Assembly (NCBI GenBank): GCA_010692645.1
Contig: JAAHGS010000053.1
Location: 1-37,336 of the forward strand
Direction: 5' to 3'
Origin: Symploca sp. SIO2E9
GTDB taxonomy: Bacteria > Cyanobacteriota > Cyanobacteriia > Cyanobacteriales > Coleofasciculaceae
DNA length: 37,336 nucleotides
The notes under the pieces were generated by a model. That model worked only from the letters and a program-made list of their open reading frames with translations. It had not been told where the DNA came from and did not search any database. A program made the translations under genes and the position numbers. Numbering within the stretch: the first letter of the stretch is position 1; every line of letters starts with the position of its first letter. Below are positions 1 to 9,921 of the stretch, piece after piece.

Positions 1-870
1 GACAGTTTCACTATTGATGGGGTAATTGAATGTGGGCATTTCTGGATCAAAGTGCCAAGATTAGGCAAACTCAAAACCTATGAGCGAATGCCGAGCGGGT
101 TTAAGCCCAAATCAGTAACTATCTCTCGAACTGCTGATCGATGGTTTGTCAGCTTTCGCCAAGAAATAGAACCAGTATCAACAGAGTTTATTAATGGCAC
201 AGTGGGAGTTGACTTGGGAGTAAAAACCCTGGCGACACTTTCGACTGGCGAAGTTTGGCAAAGCCCCAGAAGTTACCGCCAGCATGAGAAAAAGTTGGCT
301 CGTCTTCAATGGTTGCATCGCCGAAAAATTAAAGGCTCTAGCAACTGGCTCAAAGCTCAAATCAAGATAGCTCGTCTGCATCGCCGCATTGCCAACATCC
401 GTAAAGACACATTACATAAACTCACCACTTATCTAGCTAAGAACCACAGCCAGATAGTGATTGAGGATTTAAATGTCTCGGGGATGCTAAAAAATGGCAA
501 ATTGGCGAAAGCGATAAGTGATCTGGGCTTCTATGAGTTTCGTCGGCAGTTAGAATACAAGTGCCAATTGTACGGCTCCAAGTTGGTAGTAGTTAGTCGA
601 TGGATGCCCTCATCTAAAACTTGTTCCCATTGCGGAGAAAAAAAAGAAACCCTGTCTTTGTCAGAGCGCACATTTGAGTGTTCTAACTGCGGAGTGAAAT
701 TAGACAGAGATCTAAATGCTGCTATTAATCTGAGCCACTGCGGTCTTGGGGTCTCCCCAAGTGTAGCAAGTGGCGTAGCGATGGCGGGCAGCTTGCCCGT
801 GTCAGCCTGCGGACTGGATAGTGCCGACACTACCAGGGTGAAGCAGGAAGAAAATGTTAGCAATTGTTAG
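1..870 (+). CDS. tnpB: TnpB, RNA-guided nuclease of IS200/IS605-type element (5' end cut by window)
   Basis: The reading frame is open from base 1, so the N-terminus lies outside the window. A GTG at 52 is only an internal in-frame codon. Numbered from that GTG, RuvC-I is GVDLGVKT with Asp54, RuvC-II is VIEDL with Glu138, a four-Cys zinc ribbon follows (CSHC then CSNC), and RuvC-III is DRDLNAAINL with Asp218/Asp220. All parts of a canonical TnpB nuclease are therefore present. TnpB cuts DNA guided by an RNA from the element's right end and helps such elements persist. No tnpA is visible beside it, so it may be a tnpB-only (IS1341-like) element. It ends 17 bp from the convergent pentapeptide gene. 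Confidence 0.9.
   Translation, partial: DSFTIDGVIECGHFWIKVPRLGKLKTYERMPSGFKPKSVTISRTADRWFVSFRQEIEPVSTEFINGTVGVDLGVKTLATLSTGEVWQSPRSYRQHEKKLARLQWLHRRKIKGSSNWLKAQIKIARLHRRIANIRKDTLHKLTTYLAKNHSQIVIEDLNVSGMLKNGKLAKAISDLGFYEFRRQLEYKCQLYGSKLVVVSRWMPSSKTCSHCGEKKETLSLSERTFECSNCGVKLDRDLNAAINLSHCGLGVSPSVASGVAMAGSLPVSACGLDSADTTRVKQEENVSNC
766..870 (+). ncRNA. Candidate omega RNA region within the 3' end of tnpB
   Basis: Two compact hairpins lie in the last 100 bases of tnpB. The first pairs cgggca (785-790) with tgcccg (794-799). The second, at 814-836, pairs ctgg/ccag and tagtg/cacta around a CCGA loop. In known TnpB systems the guide scaffold overlaps the tnpB 3' end and runs to the right end of the element. 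The hairpins are seen directly; their role is inferred from position. Confidence 0.4.
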
Positions 871-887
871 CATTTTTGGAGCGGTAC

Positions 888-1544
888 TTAGGCTACCTCT
901 GGAAACAGTTGATTAGTTTCATCTGGTGCTATTGTTCTGTTCTCAGGATGGTGTTCTCCTATCTGATTTTGTACATAATGGGAATCAGATATTACTTCCT
1001 CGAAATTAGTGGCATCGTTAATCTTCCAATTACTGATCTGGATTTGAGTAAATACTGCTTTATGAAAATTAGTATCTAGGGCTTGGGTAGCAGAGAGATT
1101 GGCACCACTGAGGTTTGCACCACTGAGGTTTGCATCACTAAGAATGGTTGCACTGAGATTAGCACCACTGAGATTAGCACCACTGAGGTTCGCACCACTG
1201 AAATTAGCACCACTGAGATTAGCACCACTGAGATTAGCACCACTGAGATTAGCACCACTGAGATTGGCTATAGAAAGATTAGCACCACTGAGATTGGCTA
1301 TAGAAAGATTTGCTGCGGCGAATTTTGCTCTACTAAGGTTAGCACTGCTGAGATTTGCCCAGGTAAGGTCAGTGTTGTTGAAGTTGGCATCGCTGAGATC
1401 AGCACTGCTGAGGTTAACCGATTTAAGGCTTGTCCTCATGATTGCTCCACTGAGTTCTGGTTTGAGTTCAGGATGCTTGGCTCTCCAAGTATTCCAAGCC
1501 TGTGTTCCTTTCCTGAGTAAAGTTACATGTTTGTGATTTGGCAT
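888..1544 (-). CDS. Pentapeptide-repeat protein
   Basis: A 218-residue protein. From about residue 40 to 170 it is built of A(N/D)LSx pentapeptides, often exactly ANLSG, which fold as a right-handed quadrilateral beta helix. The N-terminal stretch (LLRKGTQAWNTWR then PELSGA) and the C-terminal WKIND...NQLFPE tail resemble other cyanobacterial pentapeptide proteins as I remember them, so the gene looks complete despite the tnpB ending 17 bp away. There is no signal peptide. The molecular function of such proteins is mostly unknown. The near-identical codons make a 15-bp DNA repeat in the gene body, which explains spurious long frames on the other strand. Confidence 0.88.
   Translation of the reverse strand: MPNHKHVTLLRKGTQAWNTWRAKHPELKPELSGAIMRTSLKSVNLSSADLSDANFNNTDLTWANLSSANLSRAKFAAANLSIANLSGANLSIANLSGANLSGANLSGANLSGANFSGANLSGANLSGANLSATILSDANLSGANLSGANLSATQALDTNFHKAVFTQIQISNWKINDATNFEEVISDSHYVQNQIGEHHPENRTIAPDETNQLFPEVA
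1150..1290. repeat. 15-bp tandem DNA repeat inside the pentapeptide gene
   Basis: The unit gcaccactgagatta recurs with few changes, encoding ANLSG on the minus strand. It is a likely site of copy-number change by slippage or recombination. Confidence 0.8.
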
Positions 1545-2180
1545 AATCTTTTCCTATGAAAACGTCAATTTATAGCTGTTAAAGTTATAGGCTTTTGAGT
1601 TTTGAGTAACTTATTATTCCCTGGTTCTCATAAACATCGCTTAATTCTGATAACGCATTTATTTTTCCAGTTTTAAATTCATTGGTTCAATTTTGTTGAT
1701 TATTTTTTTATTTATCAATTTTAAGAAGCATAAAAGAGTTTTTAGATTTTATTTCAAAAAAGCATAAAAACAGTAATGCCTTTAGTGCATCTATTAAGAT
1801 ACCCTTGAATCTATTAAAGGCTTTGTCTCTACAGGCGTAAGCACTGGAAAGTTAACTAGTCTAGGCCTCAGACAAGACTAGAAATGAGATTCATTAGCCG
1901 AAAAAAAATGTATGTCGATATAAATTTTAACCACCTATTAACTAAATGTTAACCAATTGATACTCTATTAGCTATGAGTTAGTCACTGATATGAGCTGCA
2001 TATCAATTTAATTTAGCCTTTCTGAGGCAATATTGGCAAATATCATTCATTTTTAGTAAATCAAGTTTTGTAAAGGAGAAACACTAAGTTATGTAAAGGA
2101 AATTTCTGAGGCTAACTTGGTGATTTGTAATTATAAATAACAATTTAGAGTTTGATATAGGGCTTTTAAAATCGCCTTTA
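1545..2180. other. Long AT-rich intergenic stretch, no gene seen
   Basis: No convincing reading frame or RNA gene was found. The part next to 1545 must carry the promoter of the minus-strand pentapeptide gene, but I cannot assign its boxes. Confidence 0.5.
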
Positions 2181-2324
2181 CACAAACTATAGCAGTGCGC
2201 GCTGGTATGTTTACAAATTCAGGTAAAGAACAATTGCTAAAACCTTTGTTTGATAAGCTTTTCCATTCCCTGTTCCCTGTTCCCTGTTCCCTGTTCCCAG
2301 CGCGCAGCGCTATATATCTTTGTG
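2181..2324. repeat. Palindromic element with heptamer tandem repeat in its loop
   Basis: The left arm (from cacaaa at 2181 through gcgcgctgg) is the imperfect inverse of the right arm (ccagcgcgc to tttgtg, ending 2324). Near the apex, 2265-2298, TTCCCTG is repeated about five times, a short tandemly repeated repetitive sequence typical of filamentous cyanobacteria. It sits directly after the clpC terminator. Confidence 0.65.
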
Positions 2325-2328
2325 AGGC

Positions 2329-2361
2329 AAAAAAAAGACGGTGGAGAAGCTTCCCCACCGT
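2329..2361 (-). terminator. Rho-independent terminator of clpC
   Basis: Read on the minus strand, acggtgg and ccaccgt (2338-2344 and 2355-2361) form a GC-rich stem over a loop that can pair further (gaagcttc). It is followed by eight T residues. It lies 33 bp after the clpC stop codon. Confidence 0.88.
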
Positions 2362-2393
2362 TGTGTTAAATTCAATAGTGACTAGCAATGTAT

Positions 2394-4865
2394 CTAATTT
2401 TCAGCCGCTTGAGGCAATAGTTCCCTCTCTTCACCAGGCACAACTTTGACATTGCCGCTATCATCAACATCGACAACTGCTGTGTCTCCGTCTTTGGTGC
2501 GTCCAGAGAGAATCTCCTCAGCTAACACATCTTCCAACAAGCGCATGATTGCTCGACGTAGGGGACGTGCTCCATAGCTGGGATTGTAACCCTCTTCCAC
2601 CAAACGCTCCTTGAAGCGATCCGTAACTTCGAGAGTGATACCCTGTTCTATGAGGCGTCCGAAGACCTCTTTGAGTAAGATTTCGGCAATATCCTTAACC
2701 TCTTCCTTGGTCAATTGACGGAAGACGATAATCTCATCTAAGCGGTTGAGGAACTCTGGGCGGAAATACTGCTTGAGTTCTTCGTTAACCAGTGAGCGAA
2801 TGCGGTTGTACTGGGATTCGGCGACATCTTCGCTGAACTCGAAGCCAATACCACCACCACCTTTCTCAATTACCTTAGAACCGATGTTCGAGGTCATGAT
2901 CAAGAGCGTGTTCTTGAAATCGACTGTCCTGCCCTTGGCATCAGTTAGACGCCCGTCTTCAAGGATTTGCAACAGCATGTTGAAGACATCAGGGTGGGCT
3001 TTTTCAATTTCATCGAAGAGTACTACAGTGTAAGGACGACGGCGTACTGCTTCTGTCAGTTGACCACCTTCGTTGTAGCCCACATATCCTGGAGGGGAAC
3101 CAATGAGCTTGCTGACGGTGTGACGCTCCATGTATTCCGACATATCCAGGCGAATCATCGCTTCTTCGGAACCAAAGAAGTAAGCTGCCAAAGATTTTGC
3201 CAGTTCTGTTTTACCAACACCAGTAGGTCCAGAGAAGATAAAACTAGCAATGGGTCGATTGGGACTCTTTAAGCCTACTCTCGCCCGACGAATCGCCCTC
3301 GATACTGCCTTAACAGCTTCCTCCTGACCAATCAAACGCTGGTGGAGTGTATCTTCCATGTGCAGCAGTTTTTCAGACTCAGACTCGGTGAGTTTGTTAA
3401 CCGGAACACCAGTCCAGGAAGCTACAATGTGGGCAATGTCTTCCTCATCAACTTGTGGTGAGGTATCTTGGCTTTCGCCCTCTGACTTCTTGCTTTGAGC
3501 AAGGGCGCGAATTTCTGCCTTGATTTCCATTTCACGATCGCGCAGTTCTCCAGCCCTGTCAAAATCCTGAGAGCGCACTGCCTCGTCTTTATCTTTCAGG
3601 ATTTGACGCAGTTCTTTATCCAACTCCTTTGCTGCTGGCGGCAGCTGGGAGTTAAGCAGGCGGACACGGCTTCCTGCCTCATCAATTAGGTCAATTGCCT
3701 TATCCGGCAGATAACGGTCTGAAATGTAGCGGTCTGAAAGCTTTGCTGCCGCTTCCAGAGCTTCATCCAAAATCTTCAGTTTGTGATGTTGCTCGTAGCG
3801 TTCGCGCAAACCGAAGAGAATTTCAATGGTTTCTTCTACGGAAGGTTCACCTACCATCACTGGCTGAAAACGCCGTTCAAGGGCGGCATCCCGTTCAATA
3901 TGTTTGCGGTACTCATCAAGGGTGGTCGCACCGATGCACTGTAGTTCACCTCGAGCCAAAGCTGGCTTGAGAATATTGGCAGCATCAATAGCACCTTCAG
4001 CAGCACCAGCACCAATTAGGGTATGGACTTCGTCTATGACCAGGATGACGTTGCCAGCCTGACGAATTTCGTCCATAATTTTCTTGAGGCGCTCTTCAAA
4101 CTCACCCCGGTACTTAGTCCCAGCAACTAGCAAACCGATATCGAGGGTAACAACCCGCTTTTCTTCGAGGATGTCAGGGATATCGTTGTTGGCGATGCGT
4201 TGGGCTAATCCTTCGGCGATCGCTGTTTTACCAACCCCTGGTTCCCCAATCAAAACTGGGTTATTTTTGGTACGGCGTCCCAAAATCTGGATGACCCTTT
4301 CTATTTCCTTGGTTCGTCCCACCACTGGGTCTAGCTTGCCTTCCCCAGCCATGACCGTCAGATTCGAGCCAAATTCATCTAGTGTCGGAGTTTTCGTGCG
4401 ACCCTGAGAAGAACCTGTGGTTACTTCTGCGGTTTCACCAAGCATCCGAATCACTTGGGTTCTTACTTTCGACAGGTCTACTCCCAGGTTTTCCAAAACT
4501 CTAGCAGCAACCCCCTCTCCTTCCCGGATTAAGCCCAGCAGCAAATGTTCCGTGCCGATGTAGTTATGCCCCAGCTGGCGAGCTTCTTCTAGCGATAGTT
4601 CTAGAACTCGCTTGGCTCTGGGGGTAAACGGAATTTCTACCGCCACGAATCCAGAACCCCTGCCAATGATTTTTTCTACTTCAATCCGCGCGTCTTTGAG
4701 ATTGACACCCATTGACTTGAGTACTTTGGCTGCGACGCCAGTTCCTTCCCCGATCAGACCCAGGAGGATTTGCTCCGTGCCGACAAAGTTGTGCCCCAGG
4801 CGACGTGCCTCTTCCTGGGCCAGCATAATCACCTTAATGGCTTTTTCTGTAAAGCGTTCAAACAT
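2394..4865 (-). CDS. clpC: ClpC, AAA+ ATPase/unfoldase of the Clp protease
   Basis: 823 residues, the usual ClpC length. Two Clp N-repeats occupy residues 1-150. The first AAA module has Walker A GEPGVGKT at 207-214 and Walker B VIDE near 277. The middle domain holds a UVR motif around 420-455. The second AAA module has GPTGVGKT at 546-553 and FDEIEKAH as Walker B, followed by the C-terminal small domain. ClpC unfolds substrates and, with ClpP, degrades them; in cyanobacteria and plastids it is the main housekeeping Hsp100. The start is ATG, preceded by an AGGTGATGG-like ribosome site. It is separated from rimI by 191 bp, so it probably has its own promoter. Confidence 0.97.
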   Translation of the reverse strand: MFERFTEKAIKVIMLAQEEARRLGHNFVGTEQILLGLIGEGTGVAAKVLKSMGVNLKDARIEVEKIIGRGSGFVAVEIPFTPRAKRVLELSLEEARQLGHNYIGTEHLLLGLIREGEGVAARVLENLGVDLSKVRTQVIRMLGETAEVTTGSSQGRTKTPTLDEFGSNLTVMAGEGKLDPVVGRTKEIERVIQILGRRTKNNPVLIGEPGVGKTAIAEGLAQRIANNDIPDILEEKRVVTLDIGLLVAGTKYRGEFEERLKKIMDEIRQAGNVILVIDEVHTLIGAGAAEGAIDAANILKPALARGELQCIGATTLDEYRKHIERDAALERRFQPVMVGEPSVEETIEILFGLRERYEQHHKLKILDEALEAAAKLSDRYISDRYLPDKAIDLIDEAGSRVRLLNSQLPPAAKELDKELRQILKDKDEAVRSQDFDRAGELRDREMEIKAEIRALAQSKKSEGESQDTSPQVDEEDIAHIVASWTGVPVNKLTESESEKLLHMEDTLHQRLIGQEEAVKAVSRAIRRARVGLKSPNRPIASFIFSGPTGVGKTELAKSLAAYFFGSEEAMIRLDMSEYMERHTVSKLIGSPPGYVGYNEGGQLTEAVRRRPYTVVLFDEIEKAHPDVFNMLLQILEDGRLTDAKGRTVDFKNTLLIMTSNIGSKVIEKGGGGIGFEFSEDVAESQYNRIRSLVNEELKQYFRPEFLNRLDEIIVFRQLTKEEVKDIAEILLKEVFGRLIEQGITLEVTDRFKERLVEEGYNPSYGARPLRRAIMRLLEDVLAEEILSGRTKDGDTAVVDVDDSGNVKVVPGEERELLPQAAEN

Positions 4866-5056
4866 GGCGTATTTCCATCACCTGCTGCGTGCCCGTGTAC
4901 GCTGATTCTAGCATAGGGGACTCGATTGAGAGACCTGTTCAACCCCACTGATAGCATTGATACTGGTGTGGATTACCGCTCTCTAATTAAGATGTAGAGA
5001 CATTTATCAATGGAAGCTAATACGCCTATGATCTCTGCGTTTGAAGCCATAGGGCA

Positions 5057-5725
5057 TTATCTTATACCAAGAAGTGACAATTGCCAGCCCCAACCAGCAA
5101 AATTAGAGACAGCACTGAGGTAAAACTTTGTCAACATTTCCTCAAATTCAAGGTTTTGTAGACCACTACGCCAGAGAATCAGGGCATCTTCACCCGTATC
5201 TTGGTAGTAGCCTCGGCGTCGCCCAGCTTCACTGAAGCCAAATTTCTGGTAAAGCGACAGTGCTACTTGATTAGATGGTCTCACTTCCAAAGTTGCACGC
5301 TCCAAGTTGCGTCTGACCGCATCTTTTAATAGGACAGACAGTAGTAATTTACCCAGTCCCTGGCGCTGATAGTTCGGATGTATTGCCAGAATTGTGATAT
5401 GTGCCTCTTCTACAATTGACCAAAAACAACCTAAACCTATAAGGTAATGGGAAACAGGGGATCCTCGATGTCTAGAGGAGGAGAATACCTGGTAGGTAGG
5501 ATCTACCTCTATTTCTAGCTTAATTCCTGGTTGGTTAATTTGGGAACTTCCGGGTTCATTTTCTATCCCTCGACATACTTCTAAAATCAGCAATTGACTG
5601 TTGGGGCTATCTAACTCTCGCTCGTAACCAGACTTGGTCCAAAGCCCACCAAAACAGAGCTTGTCGAGTTCAACTGCTGCACTTAAGTGTTCCCATGTTA
5701 GAGGCTTAAGTTCTAAAAAAATCAT
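5057..5725 (-). CDS. rimI: RimI-like ribosomal protein S18 alanine N-acetyltransferase (GNAT)
   Basis: A GNAT acetyltransferase. The acetyl-CoA loop is seen as HPNYQRQGLGKLLL, preceded by ITILAI and followed by LEVRPSN and ALSLYQKFGF, all typical of RimI. At about 222 residues it is longer than the usual 150-190. The extra residues are an insertion around 55-90 and a tail after the LILWR segment. I chose the ATG at 5725; a TTG sits one codon upstream. It is divergent from lysA with 218 bp between them. Another GNAT specificity cannot be excluded. Confidence 0.82.
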   Translation of the reverse strand: MIFLELKPLTWEHLSAAVELDKLCFGGLWTKSGYERELDSPNSQLLILEVCRGIENEPGSSQINQPGIKLEIEVDPTYQVFSSSRHRGSPVSHYLIGLGCFWSIVEEAHITILAIHPNYQRQGLGKLLLSVLLKDAVRRNLERATLEVRPSNQVALSLYQKFGFSEAGRRRGYYQDTGEDALILWRSGLQNLEFEEMLTKFYLSAVSNFAGWGWQLSLLGIR

Positions 5726-5943
5726 CAAGCTTTTGGGGGCATCTGTAAACGGTCCGAGAGGTTCTTACCTGTCGTGTGAGCTCGGAAGAAAATTTGAATA
5801 CTTTCAGCTTAGCTTGTTCGAACTTGTGCAGGGCTACTGAAAGCCTCACGCCAAATCTGTAGATTATGGTGTCGACAATTCACAACCTAGATACAATCTC
5901 AACTATTGGCTACAACTAAACTAAGGACAGTAACTAGAAAGTT

Positions 5944-7362
5944 ATGCTATCGACTCCCCCGAGTGCAGTTCAAAATTCTGGACTTCAGTATCTAACATCA
6001 TCTACCACTTCTCAAGCTGGTCTTTCCCCTAATCAGCAACTGTTACCTCTGACAGCTACAGTTAACAGTAATGACTGCCTAGAAATTGGCGGTTGTGATC
6101 TAACCAAACTGGTAGAGCAATTTGGCTCTCCTCTGTATATTTTGGATGAAGTAACCCTACGAACTGCTTGCCGTCAGTATCGCGAGGCTTTGGCTCGCTA
6201 TTACCAGGGAGAATCTCTAGTACTATATGCCTCTAAGGCATGGAGTTGTTTAGCTGTTTGTGCGATCGCCTCCTCTGAGGGTTTGGGTATAGATGTTGTT
6301 TCTGGTGGTGAACTCTACACAGCACTAGAGGCTGGAGTAGATGCTAACCAAATCTATTTTCACGGTAATAACAAATCCACAGATGAACTAGAGCTAGCGC
6401 TCAAGTGTGGCTGCACAATCGTGGTGGATAACTGGCTAGAGTTACGCACCTTAGTTGCTCTGGGGGCTCAACAACAGTCTCAAAACCAAGGCATCCGGAT
6501 TATGATCCGGCTAACTCCAGGTATTGAGTGCCACACCCACGAGTATATTCGCACCGGACACCTAGATAGCAAATTCGGCTTTGATCCTCATGAGTTAGAA
6601 GAAGTCTTCGCTTTCATTAGCCAAAACCAAACTCTCAATTGCATAGGTTTACATGCTCACATTGGCTCACAAATTTTTGAGATCCAACCACACAAAGACC
6701 TTGCCGCCGTTTTGGTAGATTGTCTGATTAAAGCCCATCGTTACGATTTGCCAATTCAAGAACTAAATGTTGGTGGCGGCTTAGGCATTTGCTATACCCA
6801 ATCAGATGACCCTCCCAGTATTGAAGCTTGGGTACAAAATGTATGTCAAGCCATGGTTGATGCCTGTAAGCAACAGCAGATACCTTTACCCAAACTGCTT
6901 TGCGAACCAGGGCGCTCACTAGTTGGTTCTGCTTGCGTTACTGCCTATACCATAGGTAGTTCTAAGGTAATTCCTCAAATGCGAACTTACCTGGCAGTTG
7001 ATGGCGGTATGTCAGATAATCCGCGCCCTATTACCTACCAGTCTGTCTATAGAGCTGTGGTTGCTAACCGTATGTCAGCTCCTCTGACAGAAACTCTTAC
7101 CATTGCTGGTAAACACTGCGAATCTGGAGATATCTTACTTCAGCAAGCTCAGTTGCCCAAGACTGAGCCAGGAGATATCCTTGTTGTTATGAGTACTGGT
7201 GCTTACAATTACAGCATGGCTTCTAATTACAATCGCCTGCCCCGACCAGCAACTGTACTAGTAAATGAGGGAGAAGTCCAAATGATTGCCAGGCGAGAGA
7301 CCTACCAAGACTTGATTCGTTTAGATATTTTGCCTACAGGACTAGCTCCTGCCAGAGATTAG
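5944..7362 (+). CDS. lysA: Diaminopimelate decarboxylase
   Basis: 472 residues. It converts meso-diaminopimelate to lysine, the last step of the pathway, with pyridoxal phosphate. The PLP lysine is Lys98 in YASKAW. Other fold III motifs are HIGSQIFE, the phosphate-binding GGGLGICYT, CEPGRSLVG and the C-terminal catalytic CESGD. The first 40 or so residues are an extension before the conserved core (NDCLEIGG). It starts with ATG. The next gene, cdaA, is 197 bp downstream; lysA, cdaA and uppS lie together and share the theme of wall precursors and wall signalling. Confidence 0.96.
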   Translation: MLSTPPSAVQNSGLQYLTSSTTSQAGLSPNQQLLPLTATVNSNDCLEIGGCDLTKLVEQFGSPLYILDEVTLRTACRQYREALARYYQGESLVLYASKAWSCLAVCAIASSEGLGIDVVSGGELYTALEAGVDANQIYFHGNNKSTDELELALKCGCTIVVDNWLELRTLVALGAQQQSQNQGIRIMIRLTPGIECHTHEYIRTGHLDSKFGFDPHELEEVFAFISQNQTLNCIGLHAHIGSQIFEIQPHKDLAAVLVDCLIKAHRYDLPIQELNVGGGLGICYTQSDDPPSIEAWVQNVCQAMVDACKQQQIPLPKLLCEPGRSLVGSACVTAYTIGSSKVIPQMRTYLAVDGGMSDNPRPITYQSVYRAVVANRMSAPLTETLTIAGKHCESGDILLQQAQLPKTEPGDILVVMSTGAYNYSMASNYNRLPRPATVLVNEGEVQMIARRETYQDLIRLDILPTGLAPARD

Positions 7363-7559
7363 CTTTGAGCTAACATCAATTAGCCGAGGCTTTAGTTGAT
7401 TTAGTGGTAGTCATTTCCCAGTGCCAGTGCCAACATCGTCAGCCAGTGCGGTGGTAATTGCCTACACTTAGTAGCTAAAGGCTAACAATTAATCGCCAAG
7501 CTTCGGCTAAGATCAAGCCAGAGTCAAGCATCCCCATAGCTAACCTTTTGTGAAGTTCA

Positions 7560-8480
7560 ATGCCATTGTCGTCGGGTACTGTTCCTGACCCTGGCTGGGC
7601 TCAATCCCTTTTGCTTAATAGCATTGATGTGGGATTGGTTCTAGCTCTAACCTACATGGTGCTCCTTGTCATTGGGGAGCGCCGAACTTTGTGGATGGTT
7701 CGTGGATTAATAGTCCTAATGTTGGCGGCGGCGGTAAGTAAGAACTTAAAACTACGACTTTTGAGTTTTGTGCTAGAAAAGTTGGTGGTTGGTTCTGCAG
7801 TGGCAATGGCTGTGATCTTCCAGTCAGAGTTTCGCCGATTTCTTGAACAGGTGGGGCGGGGAGAAATTATGCAGTTGTTTGAAGTCAAACGACGCTCAAT
7901 ACCCAAACCAGACAGTGTTATTGATGAGATTGTCGATGCTGTCAAAGAATTGTCTCAAAATCGCATCGGCGCTCTAATGATTCTAGAGACAGATGGTCCG
8001 ATTGATGAGCAAGATGTTTCTGTACCGGGTGTTCAACTCAATGCGGAAATTTCTAAAGAACTGCTGCAAACCATCTTCCAAACGACGACATTGCTGCATG
8101 ATGGAGCAGTGCTGATTCGTGGCTCCCGCGTTGCTGCTGCTGGCGTGATTTTACCTCTTTCTGAGCGTACAGCCTCCCGACAGTTGGGTACGCGCCATCG
8201 TGCTGCAATGGGAATTACAGAGCGTGTCGAAAATTGCCTTTGTATTGTTGTATCTGAAGAGACGGGTTCAATTTCTTTGGCTGAAAAAGGAATACTGAAT
8301 CGACCATTGACTAGCAGCAAACTCAAAGAATTGCTAGAAGCTCGATTTTCGACTGCTGTTGAGCGCGGAGTTGATGCTCCTGGTTTACGCAGTTTAGGTC
8401 GCAAAATCAAGTCTCAGGGAAGGGTGCTGGTTTCGCGTCTACTTCGTCTACCATCATCGACTTCTCAAGGTAAGAAATGA
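7560..8480 (+). CDS. cdaA: CdaA-type membrane diadenylate cyclase
   Basis: 306 residues, making c-di-AMP from two ATP. Three hydrophobic segments occupy about residues 20-90 (around [24 protein letters not shown] and [12 protein letters not shown]). They are followed by a DAC domain with the two signature motifs DGA (181-183) and GTRHR (210-214). A C-terminal region (about 260-306) is rich in basic residues and serines. The stop overlaps the uppS start by 4 bp (ATGA), so translation is likely coupled. c-di-AMP commonly controls potassium and osmotic balance and wall homeostasis, which fits the neighbours. Confidence 0.95.
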   Translation: MPLSSGTVPDPGWAQSLLLNSIDVGLVLALTYMVLLVIGERRTLWMVRGLIVLMLAAAVSKNLKLRLLSFVLEKLVVGSAVAMAVIFQSEFRRFLEQVGRGEIMQLFEVKRRSIPKPDSVIDEIVDAVKELSQNRIGALMILETDGPIDEQDVSVPGVQLNAEISKELLQTIFQTTTLLHDGAVLIRGSRVAAAGVILPLSERTASRQLGTRHRAAMGITERVENCLCIVVSEETGSISLAEKGILNRPLTSSKLKELLEARFSTAVERGVDAPGLRSLGRKIKSQGRVLVSRLLRLPSSTSQGKK

Positions 8481-9226
8481 ATAATATGCAAACTCTTTTA
8501 CAAGAATTACCAAGCGACCTAGATCAAGACCTTTTGCCTAGGCATGTAGCAGTAATTATGGATGGAAATGGTCGCTGGGCAAAACGCCGTGGCTTACCCC
8601 GAATTATGGGGCATCGGCAAGGGGTGGATGTCCTCAAAAATTTGCTGCGCTGCTGCAGGGATTGGGGCATTAAAGCACTGACTGCCTATGCATTTTCTAC
8701 AGAAAATTGGGGACGTCCCCTTGAGGAAGTTGATTTCTTAATGACTTTGTTTGAGCGGGTTTTGGTGCGAGAACTTCAGGAAATGATGGAGGAGAATGTA
8801 CGTATTCAGTTTGTGGGGAATTTATCTTCCCTACCATCATCACTCCAGTCACAAATTTACCGCTCGATGACCCTTACTAAGGATAATCAAGGTATTCAAT
8901 TTACTGTGGCGACAAACTATGGAGGACGTCAGGAAATTTTGCAAGCCTGCCGTGCGCTTGCTACTCAAGTGCAGCAAGGTCAAATCCAACCAGACCAGAT
9001 TGACGAGGCACTGTTTTCGCGCCACCTTTATACTGCAAATGTCTGCGATCCAGATTTACTAATCCGTACCAGTGGAGAGATGCGTCTTAGCAATTTTCTG
9101 CTTTGGCAGATGGCTTATGCTGAACTCTACATTACAGATGTATATTGGCCTGATTTTAATCGCCAACAGTTCCACAAGGCTTTGTCTGCCTATCAGCAAC
9201 GCGAACGCAGATTTGGCAAAATTTAA
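8477..9226 (+). CDS. uppS: Isoprenyl transferase (undecaprenyl diphosphate synthase family)
   Basis: 249 residues. It extends farnesyl diphosphate with isopentenyl diphosphate in cis to make the lipid carrier for peptidoglycan and other glycans. Signatures are [10 protein letters not shown] with catalytic Asp29, the AFSTENW motif, and the C-terminal [19 protein letters not shown] with the ELYITD box. The ATG overlaps the cdaA stop, preceded by an AAGG site; a second in-frame ATG lies three codons later. It is the last gene of the cdaA-uppS unit, closed by a terminator 24 bp downstream. Confidence 0.96.
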   Translation: MNNMQTLLQELPSDLDQDLLPRHVAVIMDGNGRWAKRRGLPRIMGHRQGVDVLKNLLRCCRDWGIKALTAYAFSTENWGRPLEEVDFLMTLFERVLVRELQEMMEENVRIQFVGNLSSLPSSLQSQIYRSMTLTKDNQGIQFTVATNYGGRQEILQACRALATQVQQGQIQPDQIDEALFSRHLYTANVCDPDLLIRTSGEMRLSNFLLWQMAYAELYITDVYWPDFNRQQFHKALSAYQQRERRFGKI

Positions 9227-9249
9227 CCAGGGTTAAGACTTGCTAATCC

Positions 9250-9282
9250 ATCCCGCCACTAAAAGTAGGCGGGATTTTAATT
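9250..9282 (+). terminator. Rho-independent terminator after uppS
   Basis: The stem atcccgcc (9250-9257) pairs with ggcgggat (9268-9275) over a 10-base loop, followed by TTTTAATTAT. Confidence 0.85.
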
Positions 9283-9377
9283 ATATAACCCGATTATACC
9301 AGAAAATGGCGAAACCTTTCGGAGAAAGGGTAAGAAACTGTACCCAAATCCGTATTCCTTGAAGCGTCCGGTGGAGG

Positions 9378-9650
9378 TTACGGACCGGAAAAAACGGCTG
9401 CTTCTATGTCCTCACGACTAAGGGAGTATTTGAAAGAACGCTCAATATCACGTCCGCTTTCGCCTGCTCCTAAATAGCGTACTGTGATTTCTTCAATCTC
9501 TAGGCACAGGTGCGCTTGCCAAGCCGAACGCTCAACTCGCCAGCAGTGAGGTTCTTCACTTTCTTGTTGGCATCCTTGCGATCGCAACCACTGCTCTATT
9601 TCGGGGAGAGGGTGGTTATATAAAGGGGTTTCAGCTGAGGGAATGGTCAT
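9378..9650 (-). CDS. DUF3143 family small protein
   Basis: 90 residues and probably soluble. The N-terminal TPLYNHPLPEIEQWL and the later W-rich segment (CWRVERSAWQAHLCLEIEE, then VRYL) match the cyanobacterial DUF3143 family as I know it. Function is unknown. A DUF3143 gene often stands next to a J-domain protein gene in cyanobacteria, as here, with both on the minus strand and 271 bp apart, so a shared role is possible but unproven. Confidence 0.75.
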   Translation of the reverse strand: MTIPSAETPLYNHPLPEIEQWLRSQGCQQESEEPHCWRVERSAWQAHLCLEIEEITVRYLGAGESGRDIERSFKYSLSREDIEAAVFSGP

Positions 9651-9921
9651 GGGGAGTTAGATAAATTTTGAGCTGTGTTTTGGTTACACAACCCACCTTG
9701 GCTTTTTGAAAGGTTCCTATAACTATGATCTTACCTGATCTTCGAGCCAAGCCCCTTCATCGACGGTGGGGGATGGAATCTATCAAAAGATATAAATAAA
9801 TTCACCTTAAGTCATATATAACCTCAATGCTGGCGGATTCAAACTTGAAGGACAACGAATAAAGCCAGTGATAATAATCCGTCCTGCCTAAGGATATTTT
9901 GTTCAATCTTTGATCAAACCC
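9651..9921. other. Intergenic stretch, nothing recognised
   Basis: About 270 bases between the DUF3143 and J-domain genes. I see no reading frame, RNA or strong terminator. Confidence 0.5.

Noticed and set aside
1083-1536. Long plus-strand open frames opposite the pentapeptide gene
   Set aside because: They arise from the 15-bp repeat read on the wrong strand and have unnatural composition (runs of TTEIS or APLRL).
888-1544. Truncation of the pentapeptide gene by the adjacent tnpB element
   Set aside because: The C-terminal WKIND...NQLFPE tail looks like the normal family end, so the gene seems complete.
4866-5056. tRNA-like segment (gttcaacccc) upstream of clpC
   Set aside because: No cloverleaf could be folded; the T-loop-like string is isolated.
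9315-9329. Small hairpin cctttc/gaaagg as a terminator for DUF3143
   Set aside because: Only a 6-bp stem with a 3-base loop and a broken T-tract on the minus strand.
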